Origin: Gilvimarinus polysaccharolyticus
GTDB lineage: Bacteria; Pseudomonadota; Gammaproteobacteria; Pseudomonadales; Cellvibrionaceae
Assembly: GCF_001187555.1 (NCBI RefSeq)
Contig: NZ_LFIJ01000001.1
Location: 1,018,169 to 1,082,168, forward strand
Direction: 5' to 3'
DNA: 64,000 nucleotides
Positions 19,667 to 28,683 of this stretch are shown here, one piece after another. Position 1 is the stretch's first letter, and every line of letters begins with the position of its first letter. The notes under the pieces were generated by a model. The model made no database searches and was not told the DNA's origin. It worked only from the letters and a program-made list of their open reading frames with translations. The translations under genes were made by a program, and so were the position numbers.

Positions 19667-19733
19667 TTTTTATATAAATGCCGGGCTTGCCATTTAGAGC
19701 CAAGACGGTCGTGTTGTTACAAATCAAACCGAC

Positions 19734-20093
19734 TCACTGCAGCTTGCTGCTTTGTTTGTCTTGAATCTCGTCAGAAAAATAATCTTGCATCCAGTTAAAC
19801 AGTGTTTCGGTGCTTACTTCTGGTAGTGCCTTGCGCTGGAAATCATCGCCTGGACTCTCGTCAAGACCTATAAACTGATAGAGAAGTGTGCCGGATTCAC
19901 CATCATGCAAAACCAACATGATGCGCCGGCGAGTGCGCAGGCAATCAATCGTCATAACATCTGCCGGAATACCGCTGTCGCGCAGTCCGCGACGTATTGC
20001 GATTACTGGGTTGATATGTTGATGTGCCAGCTGAATTTTTGCGTGGGCTTCGCTGGCTTGGTCGGACAGCGTTTTTAGCGGGTCTTCGGACAT
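19734..20093 (-). CDS. conserved hypothetical protein
   Basis: 119 aa from ATG 20093, preceded by AAGGAGCT; the longer frame starting at 20111 lacks a ribosome site. The protein starts MSEDPLKTL, has basic segments (TRRRIMLVLHD) and ends in a charged tail DEIQDKQSSKLQ. Soluble, no signal peptide. I do not recognise the family. It is convergent with phrB and in line with the FlhB-like and FliK-like genes upstream. Confidence 0.7.
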   Translation of the reverse strand: MSEDPLKTLSDQASEAHAKIQLAHQHINPVIAIRRGLRDSGIPADVMTIDCLRTRRRIMLVLHDGESGTLLYQFIGLDESPGDDFQRKALPEVSTETLFNWMQDYFSDEIQDKQSSKLQ

Positions 20094-20192
20094 CGGTAGC
20101 TCCTTGAACAATGATGCGGCTAGAATAACAGAATTGGCCGTTAGCGGGGCTTTGCTTTATACGGGCATTGGATAATTGTTGCCAGCAAGAAT

Positions 20193-20495
20193 TTAAATAG
20201 AGGGTTTTTGTACCACATCGTCGGGGGTCAGACCGCGCAAGTCGTAAGCAAAGGCAATAATATGGGCGATGGCTAAATAGAGTTTCTCAGGAATTGCATC
20301 GCCTAACTCCAGCGTGACTAAAAAATCTACCAAGGTGGCGTTATCACACAGGGGGACATCGTTTTGTTCGGCAATATCAATAATTTGTCGCGCAACGTCA
20401 CCCGTGCCGGTGGCGCTAATAATGGGCGCGCTGTTGCCGTCGTAATAAAGCGCTACGGCTTTTTGCAGCTCGGCATCGGTAAATTCATCACTCAT
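20193..20495 (-). CDS. FlhB C-terminal-domain-like protein (export-switch homologue)
   Basis: 100 aa. It matches the cytoplasmic domain of the FlhB/YscU export-apparatus switch: VALYYDGN, then ARQIIDIAEQNDVPLCDN and LELGDAIPEKLYLAIAHIIAFAY. The NPTH autocleavage motif and all membrane segments of full FlhB are missing, so this is a stand-alone FlhB2-type protein. GGGAG lies 6 bases before the ATG. It follows the FliK-like gene with a 24-base gap, and the pair probably acts together in hook-length or export control. No other flagellar gene is in the window. Confidence 0.85.
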   Translation of the reverse strand: MSDEFTDAELQKAVALYYDGNSAPIISATGTGDVARQIIDIAEQNDVPLCDNATLVDFLVTLELGDAIPEKLYLAIAHIIAFAYDLRGLTPDDVVQKPSI

Positions 20496-20519
20496 TAGTG
20501 GCTCCCGCCTCGTTGTGCA

Positions 20520-22001
20520 TCAAGTTTTTACGTCGACTAAGTGGTAGCTTAGCTTGTTGCCTTTGTGCGGTGGCACACCCTGATGGTACTGTACATCGCG
20601 CACTTCGATATCATGGCGGGCTAAGGTGTTGCGTATGCCGGTAAATGCTTGCTGTGCTTTGCTTAAAGTCTGTGCCTGCTCTGACCAAAAAGCTAAACTT
20701 AATTGCTCGTTGCGTAGGCGCAGACGCACAAAAAACTCGCCGATTCCCGGTGGATCTAGAGTTAAATTAACTTGCCAAAGCTTGCTGCGCTCGGTGTTCT
20801 CGTCAGAGGTTTGTTCGGTCTCGGTTTGCTCTTCTATTTCTATATGGGCGGGATACAAATGGCTATCGAGTCTTACCGGAATATCAAACGTTAAATGTAC
20901 CGGTGCTGTGCTGGCTTCGGCGCTGCGGGTCGACTTGCTCTCTGGTTGCAGTTGGTTCAGTCGCACCCGAGCTAGAGTGTTAAGGCTTAGCTGGTGCATC
21001 AGCAGCACTAATTGGGTTTGCAGCATGCGCAGAGATTCACCACCGTTGCTGACGCTATGATTACTCAGCATTTGCATCAGCGAGGGCAGGGCCATTTCAC
21101 CCGCCAGTGGCGGGCTTGCCGTTTGAGCGTTAGCGCTTGCGCTAGTTTGCGGGTTTGCTGCGCCCGCCGCAGATTTCGTGGGGGCTAAATATTGTAGTAA
21201 TGCGGCTTTTAGGTCTCGCGCCAACACGTCTCTAACTGCGGTATCTGGAGTGGTGCTCTGCACGGCACGGGCAAGCCTAGGTTCAAGTAATGTGCCGCTT
21301 TGCTCAAGTGCTTCACGAACAGCTTTTCCAGAGGGCGGGGCATTTAAGTTGAGCGCCAGCTGGTCTATCTGGCTTAACAGCTTTGTCAGGCTTTTATCGG
21401 CCCCGGCTTGGGTCACACTGGTGGGGGCGGTGGGCAGACGTCGCAGTTGCGAGAGTAAGTCTTGCTGGCCTTGGCGCGGCATTAGTTCGCGCAGTACGGG
21501 TTTTAATGCTGCAAGTAAAGCGGCAGTTTTGGGGGAGATGCTGTCGCCAACATTGGGGATATTAAATTTTGTATTTAATGCCGTCAAACGACGATCCGGT
21601 GTGAGGTAAACCTCTATCAATTGGCCTTTGACTAACGGTTTATCAATAACGGTGGTGACACTTTTACCTTTAATTAACAGCGCCGCTAGGTGCATTTCGT
21701 TGCGGGCCACGGCGCCGCGATAGGTGTTTAACAAGGCTGTGCGGGCGCTTTCGGCGTTAGCGGGCGCGCTCGTGTTGGAGGCCGGTGCTGCTATTGGAGT
21801 ATTACTGGCGGCGTTATTGTTGCCTCCGGTTAACAATTTGGCGCTTAGTGCAGCATTTAACGGGGTGCTTTTTAATACTTGTGCCTGTGCTCGCTCGCCC
21901 AACGCTAGCGGCAATGCATTGCTATTGCTGGCTGGCGCGCCTGCGGCGGGGCGCTTTAGGCCACCGGCAGCGGTATAAAGGCTCGATATATCAACAGGCA
22001 T
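20520..22001 (-). CDS. flagellar hook-length control (FliK C-terminal domain) family protein
   Basis: 493 aa. The first about 330 residues are low complexity, rich in A, S, N, T and P, as in FliK rulers. The C-terminal part (about 390-480) matches the FliK C-domain: VNLTLDPPGIGEFFVRLRL, then LSLAFWSEQAQT. In canonical FliK this domain contacts FlhB to switch export substrate. Here its partner could be the small FlhB-like protein encoded just downstream. Isolated from a flagellar cluster, it may be a paralogue rather than the main FliK. Confidence 0.8.
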   Translation of the reverse strand: MPVDISSLYTAAGGLKRPAAGAPASNSNALPLALGERAQAQVLKSTPLNAALSAKLLTGGNNNAASNTPIAAPASNTSAPANAESARTALLNTYRGAVARNEMHLAALLIKGKSVTTVIDKPLVKGQLIEVYLTPDRRLTALNTKFNIPNVGDSISPKTAALLAALKPVLRELMPRQGQQDLLSQLRRLPTAPTSVTQAGADKSLTKLLSQIDQLALNLNAPPSGKAVREALEQSGTLLEPRLARAVQSTTPDTAVRDVLARDLKAALLQYLAPTKSAAGAANPQTSASANAQTASPPLAGEMALPSLMQMLSNHSVSNGGESLRMLQTQLVLLMHQLSLNTLARVRLNQLQPESKSTRSAEASTAPVHLTFDIPVRLDSHLYPAHIEIEEQTETEQTSDENTERSKLWQVNLTLDPPGIGEFFVRLRLRNEQLSLAFWSEQAQTLSKAQQAFTGIRNTLARHDIEVRDVQYHQGVPPHKGNKLSYHLVDVKT

Positions 22002-22177
22002 ATAGAGGTTCCATAGCTAATAAAGGACAGCTTAGCGACTATTCCGTGGCTTTGGGTAAACATTTGCCGCCAACGCCTATATAATCGGCGCCACTGTATA
22101 CAGACTGTGTCGGCCGCGGGCTTAAAAGTTTGAGCGTCAGCCATACTGGTCGTTGTACTCGGACATTGGATTGAAAT

Positions 22178-22834
22178 GTGAGTGAGCCACTATTAACACT
22201 GAATAACCTGAGTTGCGAGCGCGATAGTCGCACGTTATTTAGTGGCGTTCACTATAGCTGTCCGCCAGGCACTTTACTGCAAATTGTTGGTTTTAATGGT
22301 GCCGGTAAAACCACATTGCTGCACACCGTTGCCGGGTTGCTGCCTGCTGCCTGTGGCGATGTACGATGGCGCGGGCGTCCCATTGCCCAGCAGCGTCAAG
22401 CTTTTTACCAAGATCTACTGTATTTGGGGCATCAAGTACCTGTTAAACCACAGCTGAGTGTGCGCGAAAACCTGCTATGGTTGGGAGCCCTTAATACCCC
22501 GGCAACCGAGGCGGCTATTGCAGCGGCGCTTGTCGAAGTCGATTTAGCCGGTTTTGAAGACTCTCCCTGTTACGCACTATCGGCGGGACAAAAACGCCGC
22601 GTGTTGCTGGCACAGCTGTACCTAAGCCGCGCCGCCTTGTGGATACTGGACGAGCCATTTACCGCAATTGATAAATCGGGGGTGTTAAAGCTAGAAGCCG
22701 CTATGGCGCGCCATGCTACTAATGGCGGGGTAGTATTGTTTACCTCTCATCAGCCTTTGGCGATGGCCGAATTTACAACTTTAGATTTGTCCGCCTTTCA
22801 GCTCTCAGAGCAGCCGTCAGAGGAGGCCATTTAA
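22178..22834 (+). CDS. ccmA: cytochrome c maturation ABC ATPase CcmA
   Basis: 218 aa from GTG 22178; the overlapping ATG at 22176 runs straight into a stop. Walker A GFNGAGKTT, signature LSAGQKRRV and Walker B LWILDEPF are present. It powers release of holo-CcmE from the CcmABCD complex at the inner membrane. The first gene of the ccm operon; its stop overlaps the ccmB start by one base. Confidence 0.95.
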   Translation: MSEPLLTLNNLSCERDSRTLFSGVHYSCPPGTLLQIVGFNGAGKTTLLHTVAGLLPAACGDVRWRGRPIAQQRQAFYQDLLYLGHQVPVKPQLSVRENLLWLGALNTPATEAAIAAALVEVDLAGFEDSPCYALSAGQKRRVLLAQLYLSRAALWILDEPFTAIDKSGVLKLEAAMARHATNGGVVLFTSHQPLAMAEFTTLDLSAFQLSEQPSEEAI

Positions 22835-23532
22835 TGCCTATCGGTCATGACGGTTATCAAGTTGGCACAGGCTTTAAAGCCATATTGCGTCGTGATTTAA
22901 CCTCTGTGTGGCGCAATCGCAGTGATATTGCCAGCCCCTTAGTGTTTTTCTTAATCAGTATCACCTTGTTACCGCTGGGGGTCGACCCGTCTGACAAGCT
23001 ATTGGCGGTTATTGCCCCAGGGATGATATGGATAATGGCGCTATTGGCCACGCTGTTATCGCTGGATAGTCTTTTTAGGCAAGATTACGACGATGGCAGC
23101 TTAACTCAATTTATCTTGTCTCCTCAGCCGTTATATCTTACGGTGCTGGCCAAAGTTATCGTTCACTGGTTGACCACCGGCTTGCCTTTGGCGCTAATTG
23201 CCCCGGTATTGGGGGTAATGTTGTCACTGCCAGCTGGGGGTTATTGGCCGCTGGTGTTGTCATTGATCATTGGCACCGCGATTATGAGCTTAATCGGAGC
23301 CATGGGCGCGGCACTGACTGTTTGTTTGCGCAGCAGTGCCTTAGTGTTAACGCTGATTGTTATGCCGCTGTATTTACCGGTGCTGATTATTGGCTCTAAT
23401 ACGGTCAGCTCATCAGTGGCCGGGTTTGGCGCTGCACAAGGTCTTGCACTGCTGGGCGCGGCGCTAGCAATGGCGTTACTGGTAATGCCCGTGGCGGCAG
23501 CCGGTGCGCTAAGAATATCGTCCAACCACTAA
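22834..23532 (+). CDS. ccmB: cytochrome c maturation membrane protein CcmB
   Basis: 232 aa with six predicted membrane segments. The N-terminal AILRRDLTSVWRNRSD and the DDGSLTQFILSPQP stretch are characteristic. It is the permease partner of CcmA. It overlaps ccmA (TAATG) and is followed by ccmC after 22 bases. Confidence 0.95.
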   Translation: MPIGHDGYQVGTGFKAILRRDLTSVWRNRSDIASPLVFFLISITLLPLGVDPSDKLLAVIAPGMIWIMALLATLLSLDSLFRQDYDDGSLTQFILSPQPLYLTVLAKVIVHWLTTGLPLALIAPVLGVMLSLPAGGYWPLVLSLIIGTAIMSLIGAMGAALTVCLRSSALVLTLIVMPLYLPVLIIGSNTVSSSVAGFGAAQGLALLGAALAMALLVMPVAAAGALRISSNH

Positions 23533-23554
23533 TTATAAATAATGAGGTAGACAC

Positions 23555-24325
23555 TTGGCTTGGCAATGGTTTCATCGACTTGGTTCGCCCCGCTGGTTTT
23601 ACGAAAAATCCAGTCGCTGGCTGGTGTGGTTTGCGCCGTTAAGTATCGCATTAATGCTTGTGGGTATCGGTTGGGGGCTTGGCTTTGCCCCCATAGACAG
23701 CAAGCAGGGCGATAGCTACCGTATTATTTTTATTCATATGCCTGCAGCGGCGTTGGCTTTGGCCGGTTATTACATTATGGCTATCGCCGGTGCGGTTGGG
23801 CTAATTTGGAAGATGAAGCTGCCGTTTATGGTAATGAAGTCCGCCGCCCCCATTGGCGCCGCGCTCACCATCTTAACGCTCGCCACCGGTTCGCTTTGGG
23901 GACACCCCACCTGGGGAACCTTTTGGGAGTGGGATGCACGCAATATTTTTATGTTGGTGCTGCTGTTCTTATACGCGGGAATCGTCGTGCTGGCCGAGGT
24001 TTACCCAAGCCGCGACGCCGCCGATAAAGCCTGCGCAATTTTGGCTTTAGTCGGCACTATCAATGTTCCCATTATTTATAAATCCGTCGATTGGTGGTAC
24101 AGCTTACATCAGCCTGCCAGCATCAAGTTGACAGGCGGCTCGACGATTCACTCCAGTATGTTGTACCCACTTTTAGTGTGTATCTTGGCTTATTATTGTT
24201 TTTACACGTTGGCACTTATTTTATATACACGCCGAGAAATTTTAGTGCGAGAGGCCCGCACCAGCTGGGTGCTAGAGTTGGCGCAAGGGCAGGGTAAATC
24301 TAATAAAGCAGGTGATGGATTATGA
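23555..24325 (+). CDS. ccmC: heme-handling protein CcmC
   Basis: 256 aa from a TTG at 23555, supported by TGAGGTA 6-7 bases upstream. Six membrane segments flank the tryptophan-rich WWD motif WGHPTWGTFWEWDARN (periplasmic), with conserved histidines such as IHMPAA and STIHSSML. It loads heme onto CcmE. It overlaps ccmD by 4 bases. Confidence 0.95.
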   Translation: MAWQWFHRLGSPRWFYEKSSRWLVWFAPLSIALMLVGIGWGLGFAPIDSKQGDSYRIIFIHMPAAALALAGYYIMAIAGAVGLIWKMKLPFMVMKSAAPIGAALTILTLATGSLWGHPTWGTFWEWDARNIFMLVLLFLYAGIVVLAEVYPSRDAADKACAILALVGTINVPIIYKSVDWWYSLHQPASIKLTGGSTIHSSMLYPLLVCILAYYCFYTLALILYTRREILVREARTSWVLELAQGQGKSNKAGDGL

Positions 24326-24543
24326 TCGAGTTTAGATTTTCATCGCTGGCCGATTTTATGTATATGGGTGGGCACGGGGTTTACGTTTGGTCATGCGCGG
24401 CCATTGCATTGCTTATTTTAGCGCTGCTATTGGTTTACCCCATTGTTACCGCTAAAGCACAGTTAAGCCGAATTAAACACCAACAAGCCATGCAAAAAAT
24501 GCAACAACAACGGCATCAACAAGCTCGCGCCAGCAGTCACTAA
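24322..24543 (+). CDS. ccmD: CcmD, small subunit of the heme-handling complex
   Basis: 73 aa with one membrane segment (about 20-40) after FMYMGGHGVYVWS, then a basic Gln-rich cytoplasmic tail. Length, topology and position between ccmC and ccmE are those of CcmD. Confidence 0.92.
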   Translation: MIEFRFSSLADFMYMGGHGVYVWSCAAIALLILALLLVYPIVTAKAQLSRIKHQQAMQKMQQQRHQQARASSH

Positions 24544-24555
24544 CCGGAATATATT

Positions 24556-25020
24556 ATGCATCCAGCTAGAAAACAGCGACTGATTGTGGTCATCGCTATC
24601 GTGATTTTATCCAGCGTTGCCATTGGCTTGCTGGTGTATGCTCTGCGCCAAAACATTAACTTGTTTTACCCGCCCAAAGCTTTTAGTGCTAACGAGGTGC
24701 CACGCAATGTGCGCCTGCGTGCCGGCGGCTGTGTTAGTCCGGGTACGGTTGTGCGTAGTGAGGATTCCCTGCAAGTGGTTTTTACGCTGGTTGACCCCGA
24801 GGGATCATTGGAGGTGAATTACGATGGTATTTTGCCCGACCTATTTGCCGAAGGCGAAGCTGCCGTGGTCAACGGCCAGTGGCACGATGACAATATTTTT
24901 TACGCAGACCAAGTATTGGCGAAGCACGATGAAACCTATATGCCACCCGAGGTTGCCGAAGCCATGAATAACGGCGAAAAACACGAAGCAACATGCGCGG
25001 AGATGTCTTATGGTTCCTGA
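24556..25020 (+). CDS. ccmE: heme chaperone CcmE
   Basis: 154 aa. An N-terminal membrane anchor (about 7-29) and a periplasmic beta-barrel domain with RLRAGGCV and YDGILPDLF. The covalent heme-binding histidine is in LAKHDETYMPPE. It overlaps the ccmF start by 11 bases. Confidence 0.95.
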   Translation: MHPARKQRLIVVIAIVILSSVAIGLLVYALRQNINLFYPPKAFSANEVPRNVRLRAGGCVSPGTVVRSEDSLQVVFTLVDPEGSLEVNYDGILPDLFAEGEAAVVNGQWHDDNIFYADQVLAKHDETYMPPEVAEAMNNGEKHEATCAEMSYGS

Positions 25021-26989
25021 GCTTGGTCACCTAGTCTTGATCTTGGCGTTACTCGTTAGCGCCGCGTTATTTGTCTTGCCGTTATTGGGGGCGCAGCTTC
25101 GTTCATTGCCGTTAATGCTCTCGGCTCGCTCACTGGCGAGCGGGCAGTTTGTTCTAATTGCTGTGGCATTTGGCTGTTTAAGCTGGGCTTTTATCCACGA
25201 TGACTTTTCGGTCGCTTACGTTGCCAATCACTCCAATAGTTTAATGCCGGTTTACTACAAGGTAAGTGCGGTATGGGGTGGTCACGAAGGCTCGTTGTTG
25301 TTGTGGATATTGATGCTGTCTGGCTGGACCTTTGCAATCACTCTTTTTAGTAAAGCGCTGCCCATTGATTTGCAGTCTAGAGTGCTGGCCGTAATGGGGT
25401 TTATCGCGACCGGCTTCTTGATGTTTATTTTGTTCACATCAAACCCGTTTGATCGCATTTTGCCTTTAGCGGCGTTGGAGGGCAGTGACTTAAACCCGCT
25501 CTTGCAAGACCCCGGACTTATTTTTCATCCGCCGTTGCTGTACATGGGCTATGTAGGTTTTAGTGTGGTGTTTGCTTTTGCCATTGCCGCACTGCTAACC
25601 GGTAAGCTCGATAGCGCTTGGGCTCGTTGGTCACGCCCTTGGGCGACAACCGCGTGGGCTTTTTTAACGATTGGTCTGGCGCTGGGTAGCTGGTGGGCAT
25701 ATTACGAGCTTGGCTGGGGCGGCTGGTGGTTTTGGGATCCGGTAGAAAACGCCGCTTTTATGCCGTGGCTTGTGGGTACCGCATTAATCCATTCGCTAGC
25801 CGTTACCGAAAAGCGCGGGCTATTTAAAAGCTGGACTATTCTGCTGGCCATATTTACCTTCTCTTTAAGTTTGCTGGGGACTTTTCTGGTGCGCTCTGGT
25901 GTACTGACATCCGTACACGCCTTCGCCAATGATCCAGAGCGAGGCCTGTTTATACTGGTCTTTTTGGCCGTGGTTGTCGGCGGCTCATTGTTGTTGTTTG
26001 CAGTGCGAGCACCAGTGGTTAAAAGTGCGCCAGGCTTTACGCTTTTATCCCGTGAAACCTTGTTGCTGGCCAACAACGCACTGTTAGTGGTTAGCATGCT
26101 TACGGTGCTGTTTGGCACCTTGTTTCCCTTGGTGGCCGACGCTCTTAAGTTGGGAAAATATTCGGTCGGTGCCCCTTATTTTAATTTAACTTTTTTACCT
26201 TTTATGGTTCTTATTTGCCTGCTAATGGGCATCGCACCTTCGAGCCGCTGGAAGCGTACGGAGGTGGGGCCCGTTCGTCGTACGGTGATGGCGCCATTGA
26301 CGCTATCACTGGTATTGGCTTTAGTGGTGCCGTGGTTGCTAGGTGACTTGACGCTTGGCATGGCGCTGGCCACTTTTTTAGGTAGTTGGGTAACATTAAC
26401 CACACTAAAAGATCTTTGGTTAAAAAGTGCCAATAAAAATGGCCGAGCCAAAGGTCTAAAGCAACTTAGCCTTAGTTACTACGGTATGGTGATTGCGCAC
26501 TTAGGTATCGCACTTGCGGTGTTTGGGGTTTGTTTTACCAGCCATTACAGTGATGAACAAAAACTAAGAATGGATGTGGGCAAGCCGGTTGAGGTTGCAG
26601 GTTATCAATTTACTTTAGAGCGGCTCGATGAAATTCGAGGCCCCAACTATTTGGCCGATCAAGCGACCGTTACCATGAAAAAAGAGGATCGGGTGTTGCG
26701 CGTTTTACAGCCGCAAAAACGGCGCTATCTGGCAGGTGGCCAGATTATGACAGAGGTTGCTATTGATCCCGGTTTTACTCGCGATGTGTATATCGCTATG
26801 GGCGATAAAATTGATGCCGACAGTTGGGCGATGCGCGTGCATTACAAAGCATTTGTACGTTGGATTTGGTTGGCCGCTTTAATGATGGCCGCGGGTGGCT
26901 TTCTGGCCATTATCGATAAGCGTTACCGCAAACGTGCGGCCGCCCCTCAGGTGGGTGTGTCATCCATGACTCAGAAGGGGGCCGTGTAA
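25010..26989 (+). CDS. ccmF: cytochrome c heme lyase subunit CcmF
   Basis: 659 aa with about 15 membrane segments. The WWD motif GWGGWWFWDPVENAAFMPWL is complete, WGGHEGSLLLW and the heme-ligand histidine regions are present, and a periplasmic domain lies near the C-terminus. With CcmH and CcmI it attaches heme to apocytochrome c. TAATG overlap with ccmG. Confidence 0.96.
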   Translation: MVPELGHLVLILALLVSAALFVLPLLGAQLRSLPLMLSARSLASGQFVLIAVAFGCLSWAFIHDDFSVAYVANHSNSLMPVYYKVSAVWGGHEGSLLLWILMLSGWTFAITLFSKALPIDLQSRVLAVMGFIATGFLMFILFTSNPFDRILPLAALEGSDLNPLLQDPGLIFHPPLLYMGYVGFSVVFAFAIAALLTGKLDSAWARWSRPWATTAWAFLTIGLALGSWWAYYELGWGGWWFWDPVENAAFMPWLVGTALIHSLAVTEKRGLFKSWTILLAIFTFSLSLLGTFLVRSGVLTSVHAFANDPERGLFILVFLAVVVGGSLLLFAVRAPVVKSAPGFTLLSRETLLLANNALLVVSMLTVLFGTLFPLVADALKLGKYSVGAPYFNLTFLPFMVLICLLMGIAPSSRWKRTEVGPVRRTVMAPLTLSLVLALVVPWLLGDLTLGMALATFLGSWVTLTTLKDLWLKSANKNGRAKGLKQLSLSYYGMVIAHLGIALAVFGVCFTSHYSDEQKLRMDVGKPVEVAGYQFTLERLDEIRGPNYLADQATVTMKKEDRVLRVLQPQKRRYLAGGQIMTEVAIDPGFTRDVYIAMGDKIDADSWAMRVHYKAFVRWIWLAALMMAAGGFLAIIDKRYRKRAAAPQVGVSSMTQKGAV

Positions 26990-27522
26990 TGGGACGGCTT
27001 AAATTATTTGTGCCATTGATTGCACTGCTTATTTTGTTGCCACTGTTTTATGTCGGTTTATCTCTCGATCCAAACTCAATGCCGTCTGCACTTGTTGGCA
27101 ATCCGGTGCCCGAGTTTGAGTTGCCGATGCTTGAAGATGACACAAAAATAATACGCAGCGATGATCTAAAAGGCGAAGTGGCATTGCTGAATATATGGGC
27201 GACTTGGTGTTTTGCCTGTAAAGCCGAGCATCCATATCTTGTGCGGCTCGCCAAGCAAGAGGGCGTGAAAATAATTGGTATTAATTATCGCGATGAAAGA
27301 GCGCCCGCACAAAAATGGTTAAAAGAATTACATAACCCTTACCAGTACAGCTTGTTCGATAAAGAGGGCCGGTTGGGGTTGGATCTGGGCGTTACTGGGG
27401 CACCCGAAACCTATGTCATCGATCGCCAAGGCATTGTGCGTTATCGCCATATCGGAGTGGTCGATGAGCGAGTATGGCAAGAGACTCTCAAACCTTTATA
27501 TCAGTCGCTCAGTGCAAATTAA
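26989..27522 (+). CDS. ccmG: thiol:disulfide interchange protein CcmG/DsbE
   Basis: 177 aa. An N-terminal membrane anchor (about 5-24) and a periplasmic thioredoxin fold with the redox motif WATWCFACKAEHP, the cis-proline loop GAPETYVID and the acidic residue expected for CcmG. It reduces the CXXCH cysteines of apocytochrome c. It ends the first half of the ccm operon; ccmH lies 670 bases away beyond the inverted tRNA genes. Confidence 0.95.
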   Translation: MGRLKLFVPLIALLILLPLFYVGLSLDPNSMPSALVGNPVPEFELPMLEDDTKIIRSDDLKGEVALLNIWATWCFACKAEHPYLVRLAKQEGVKIIGINYRDERAPAQKWLKELHNPYQYSLFDKEGRLGLDLGVTGAPETYVIDRQGIVRYRHIGVVDERVWQETLKPLYQSLSAN

Positions 27523-27609
27523 ACGGTAGGGGTGATTAGCTCATTTATGTGTAAGCATTACTGCAGCTTTGCGTCTTGCCGGTTATTAGTTTTACTTATG
27601 TTTCGGACA

Positions 27610-27800
27610 TAAAAAAGGCCCCTCAGTGAGGAGCCTTTTAAAATAGTGGCGGACCGGACGGGAAATACTCAGGCCATCCTTGGCCTTCGCCCTTCGGGCA
27701 GCTCTGCGAGCTGTACCAATTCGCTCCGGGCGAATTGGTCGAACACCGCTTCGCGGGTTCATCGTCCCGTCCGCGAACATAGGCCTATTTAACAGGCATA
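27610..27800. repeat. tRNA-Asp 3'-end-derived repeat with structured insert
   Basis: Positions 27610-27662 repeat 27800-27852 almost exactly: the tRNA terminator hairpin plus the last 16 or so bases of tRNA-Asp (minus sense). After that the sequence departs into about 100 bases of nested palindromes (27675-27760, for example CCAATTCGC/GCGAATTGG and GCCCTTCGGGC), closes with CCCGTCCGCG, and returns to the genuine tRNA terminator. It looks like a repetitive element inserted in or copied from the tRNA-Asp end. Confidence 0.6.
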
Positions 27801-27829
27801 AAAAAAGACCCCTCAGTGAGGAGCCTTTT
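27801..27829 (-). terminator. terminator of the inverted tRNA operon
   Basis: In minus sense AAAAGGCTCCTC / GAGGGGTCTTTTTT with loop ACT lies directly downstream of tRNA-Asp. It is the twin of the hairpin at 1121-1152. Confidence 0.85.
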
Positions 27830-27836
27830 AAAATAG

Positions 27837-27913
27837 TGGCGGACCGGACGGGACTCGAACCCGCGACCTCCGGCGTGACAGGCCGGCATTCTAACCAACT
27901 GAACTACCGGTCC
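27837..27913 (-). tRNA. tRNA-Asp (anticodon GTC), second copy
   Basis: Same cloverleaf and encoded CCA as the copy at 1036-1112, on the opposite strand. It is transcribed after tRNA-Val (27944-28019). It lies between ccmG and ccmH and opposes them. Confidence 0.97.
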
Positions 27914-27943
27914 GCAAAACTAAACCCGGTGTAAACGTGTAAA

Positions 27944-28019
27944 TGGTGGGTGGTACAGGGATCGAACCTGTGACCCTCGCCTTGTAAGGGCGATGCTCTC
28001 CCAGCTGAGCTAACCACCC
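27944..28019 (-). tRNA. tRNA-Val (anticodon TAC), second copy
   Basis: Same sequence as the tRNA-Val at 938-1013 with anticodon TAC and encoded CCA, on the minus strand. The spacer to tRNA-Asp (30 bases) is similar but not identical to that of the first pair, so the two operons are diverged copies. Confidence 0.97.
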
Positions 28020-28038
28020 CCGCGTTCAGAAGCTGCGC

Positions 28039-28066
28039 ATTCTACTGGATTCCCGATAAGTGTCAA
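28039..28066 (-). promoter_or_regulatory. promoter of the inverted tRNA operon
   Basis: In minus sense TTGACA (28061-28066) and TAGAAT (28039-28044) with a 16-base spacer, the same boxes and spacing as upstream of the first tRNA pair. Confidence 0.75.
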
Positions 28067-28191
28067 ACTCTTTTTTTAAATTGTTCTAATTTTTTCTTCA
28101 GTATGAAAAGTGCGCGCTATACAGGGGCGCTAACTCGCATCCAATGCGGCGGGTGGGTATACTTGCCAAAACTTAAATAAGGGCGTTAAAG

Positions 28192-28683
28192 ATGCACAAA
28201 TTGTTGATTCTCTTACTGATATTTTTTACTTCTGTATGCTCTGCAGAAGCTATATACCAGTTTGATAATAAGGTCGATGAGGCGCGTTTTAAGGCTTTTA
28301 CAGAAGAGTTGCGCTGCCCGACCTGCCAGAGCCAAAACCTTGCCGGCTCAGATGCAATGATTGCGCAAGATTTACGCCGTGATATTTACGAGCAAATTCA
28401 AGATGGTCGCAGCGATAAAGAGATTACCGATAACATGGTTGCTCGCTACGGTGATTATATTTTGTACCGGCCGCCTCTTACTGGCGCCACCTTTGCTTTG
28501 TGGGTGACGCCGTTTGTACTGCTGATTATTGCCATTATCAGTATTATTTTACTGGTGCGCCGCCGTCGTGCAGAGCAGCTAGAGCAACCGCTGGACCCGC
28601 TCGAACAAGCGCAGCTGCAGCGCTTGATAGATAGCAAAGCAACCAATGCCGGCAGCAGCCCCCAGGAGCAACCCAATGAGTGA
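28192..28683 (+). CDS. ccmH: cytochrome c maturation protein CcmH
   Basis: 163 aa. A signal peptide ends near CSAEA; the periplasmic domain has the redox motif LRCPTCQSQ; a membrane segment (about 103-123) is followed by a charged cytoplasmic tail. It holds apocytochrome c thiols ready for heme attachment. It is cut off from ccmG by opposing tRNA genes, so it needs its own promoter, probably in 28070-28180. It overlaps ccmI by 8 bases. Confidence 0.94.
   Translation: MHKLLILLLIFFTSVCSAEAIYQFDNKVDEARFKAFTEELRCPTCQSQNLAGSDAMIAQDLRRDIYEQIQDGRSDKEITDNMVARYGDYILYRPPLTGATFALWVTPFVLLIIAIISIILLVRRRRAEQLEQPLDPLEQAQLQRLIDSKATNAGSSPQEQPNE

Noticed and set aside
27592-27934. Open frames of 62 and 84 codons around the inverted tRNA genes
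   Set aside because: They are built from the tRNA-Asp gene, its terminator and the palindromic repeat.
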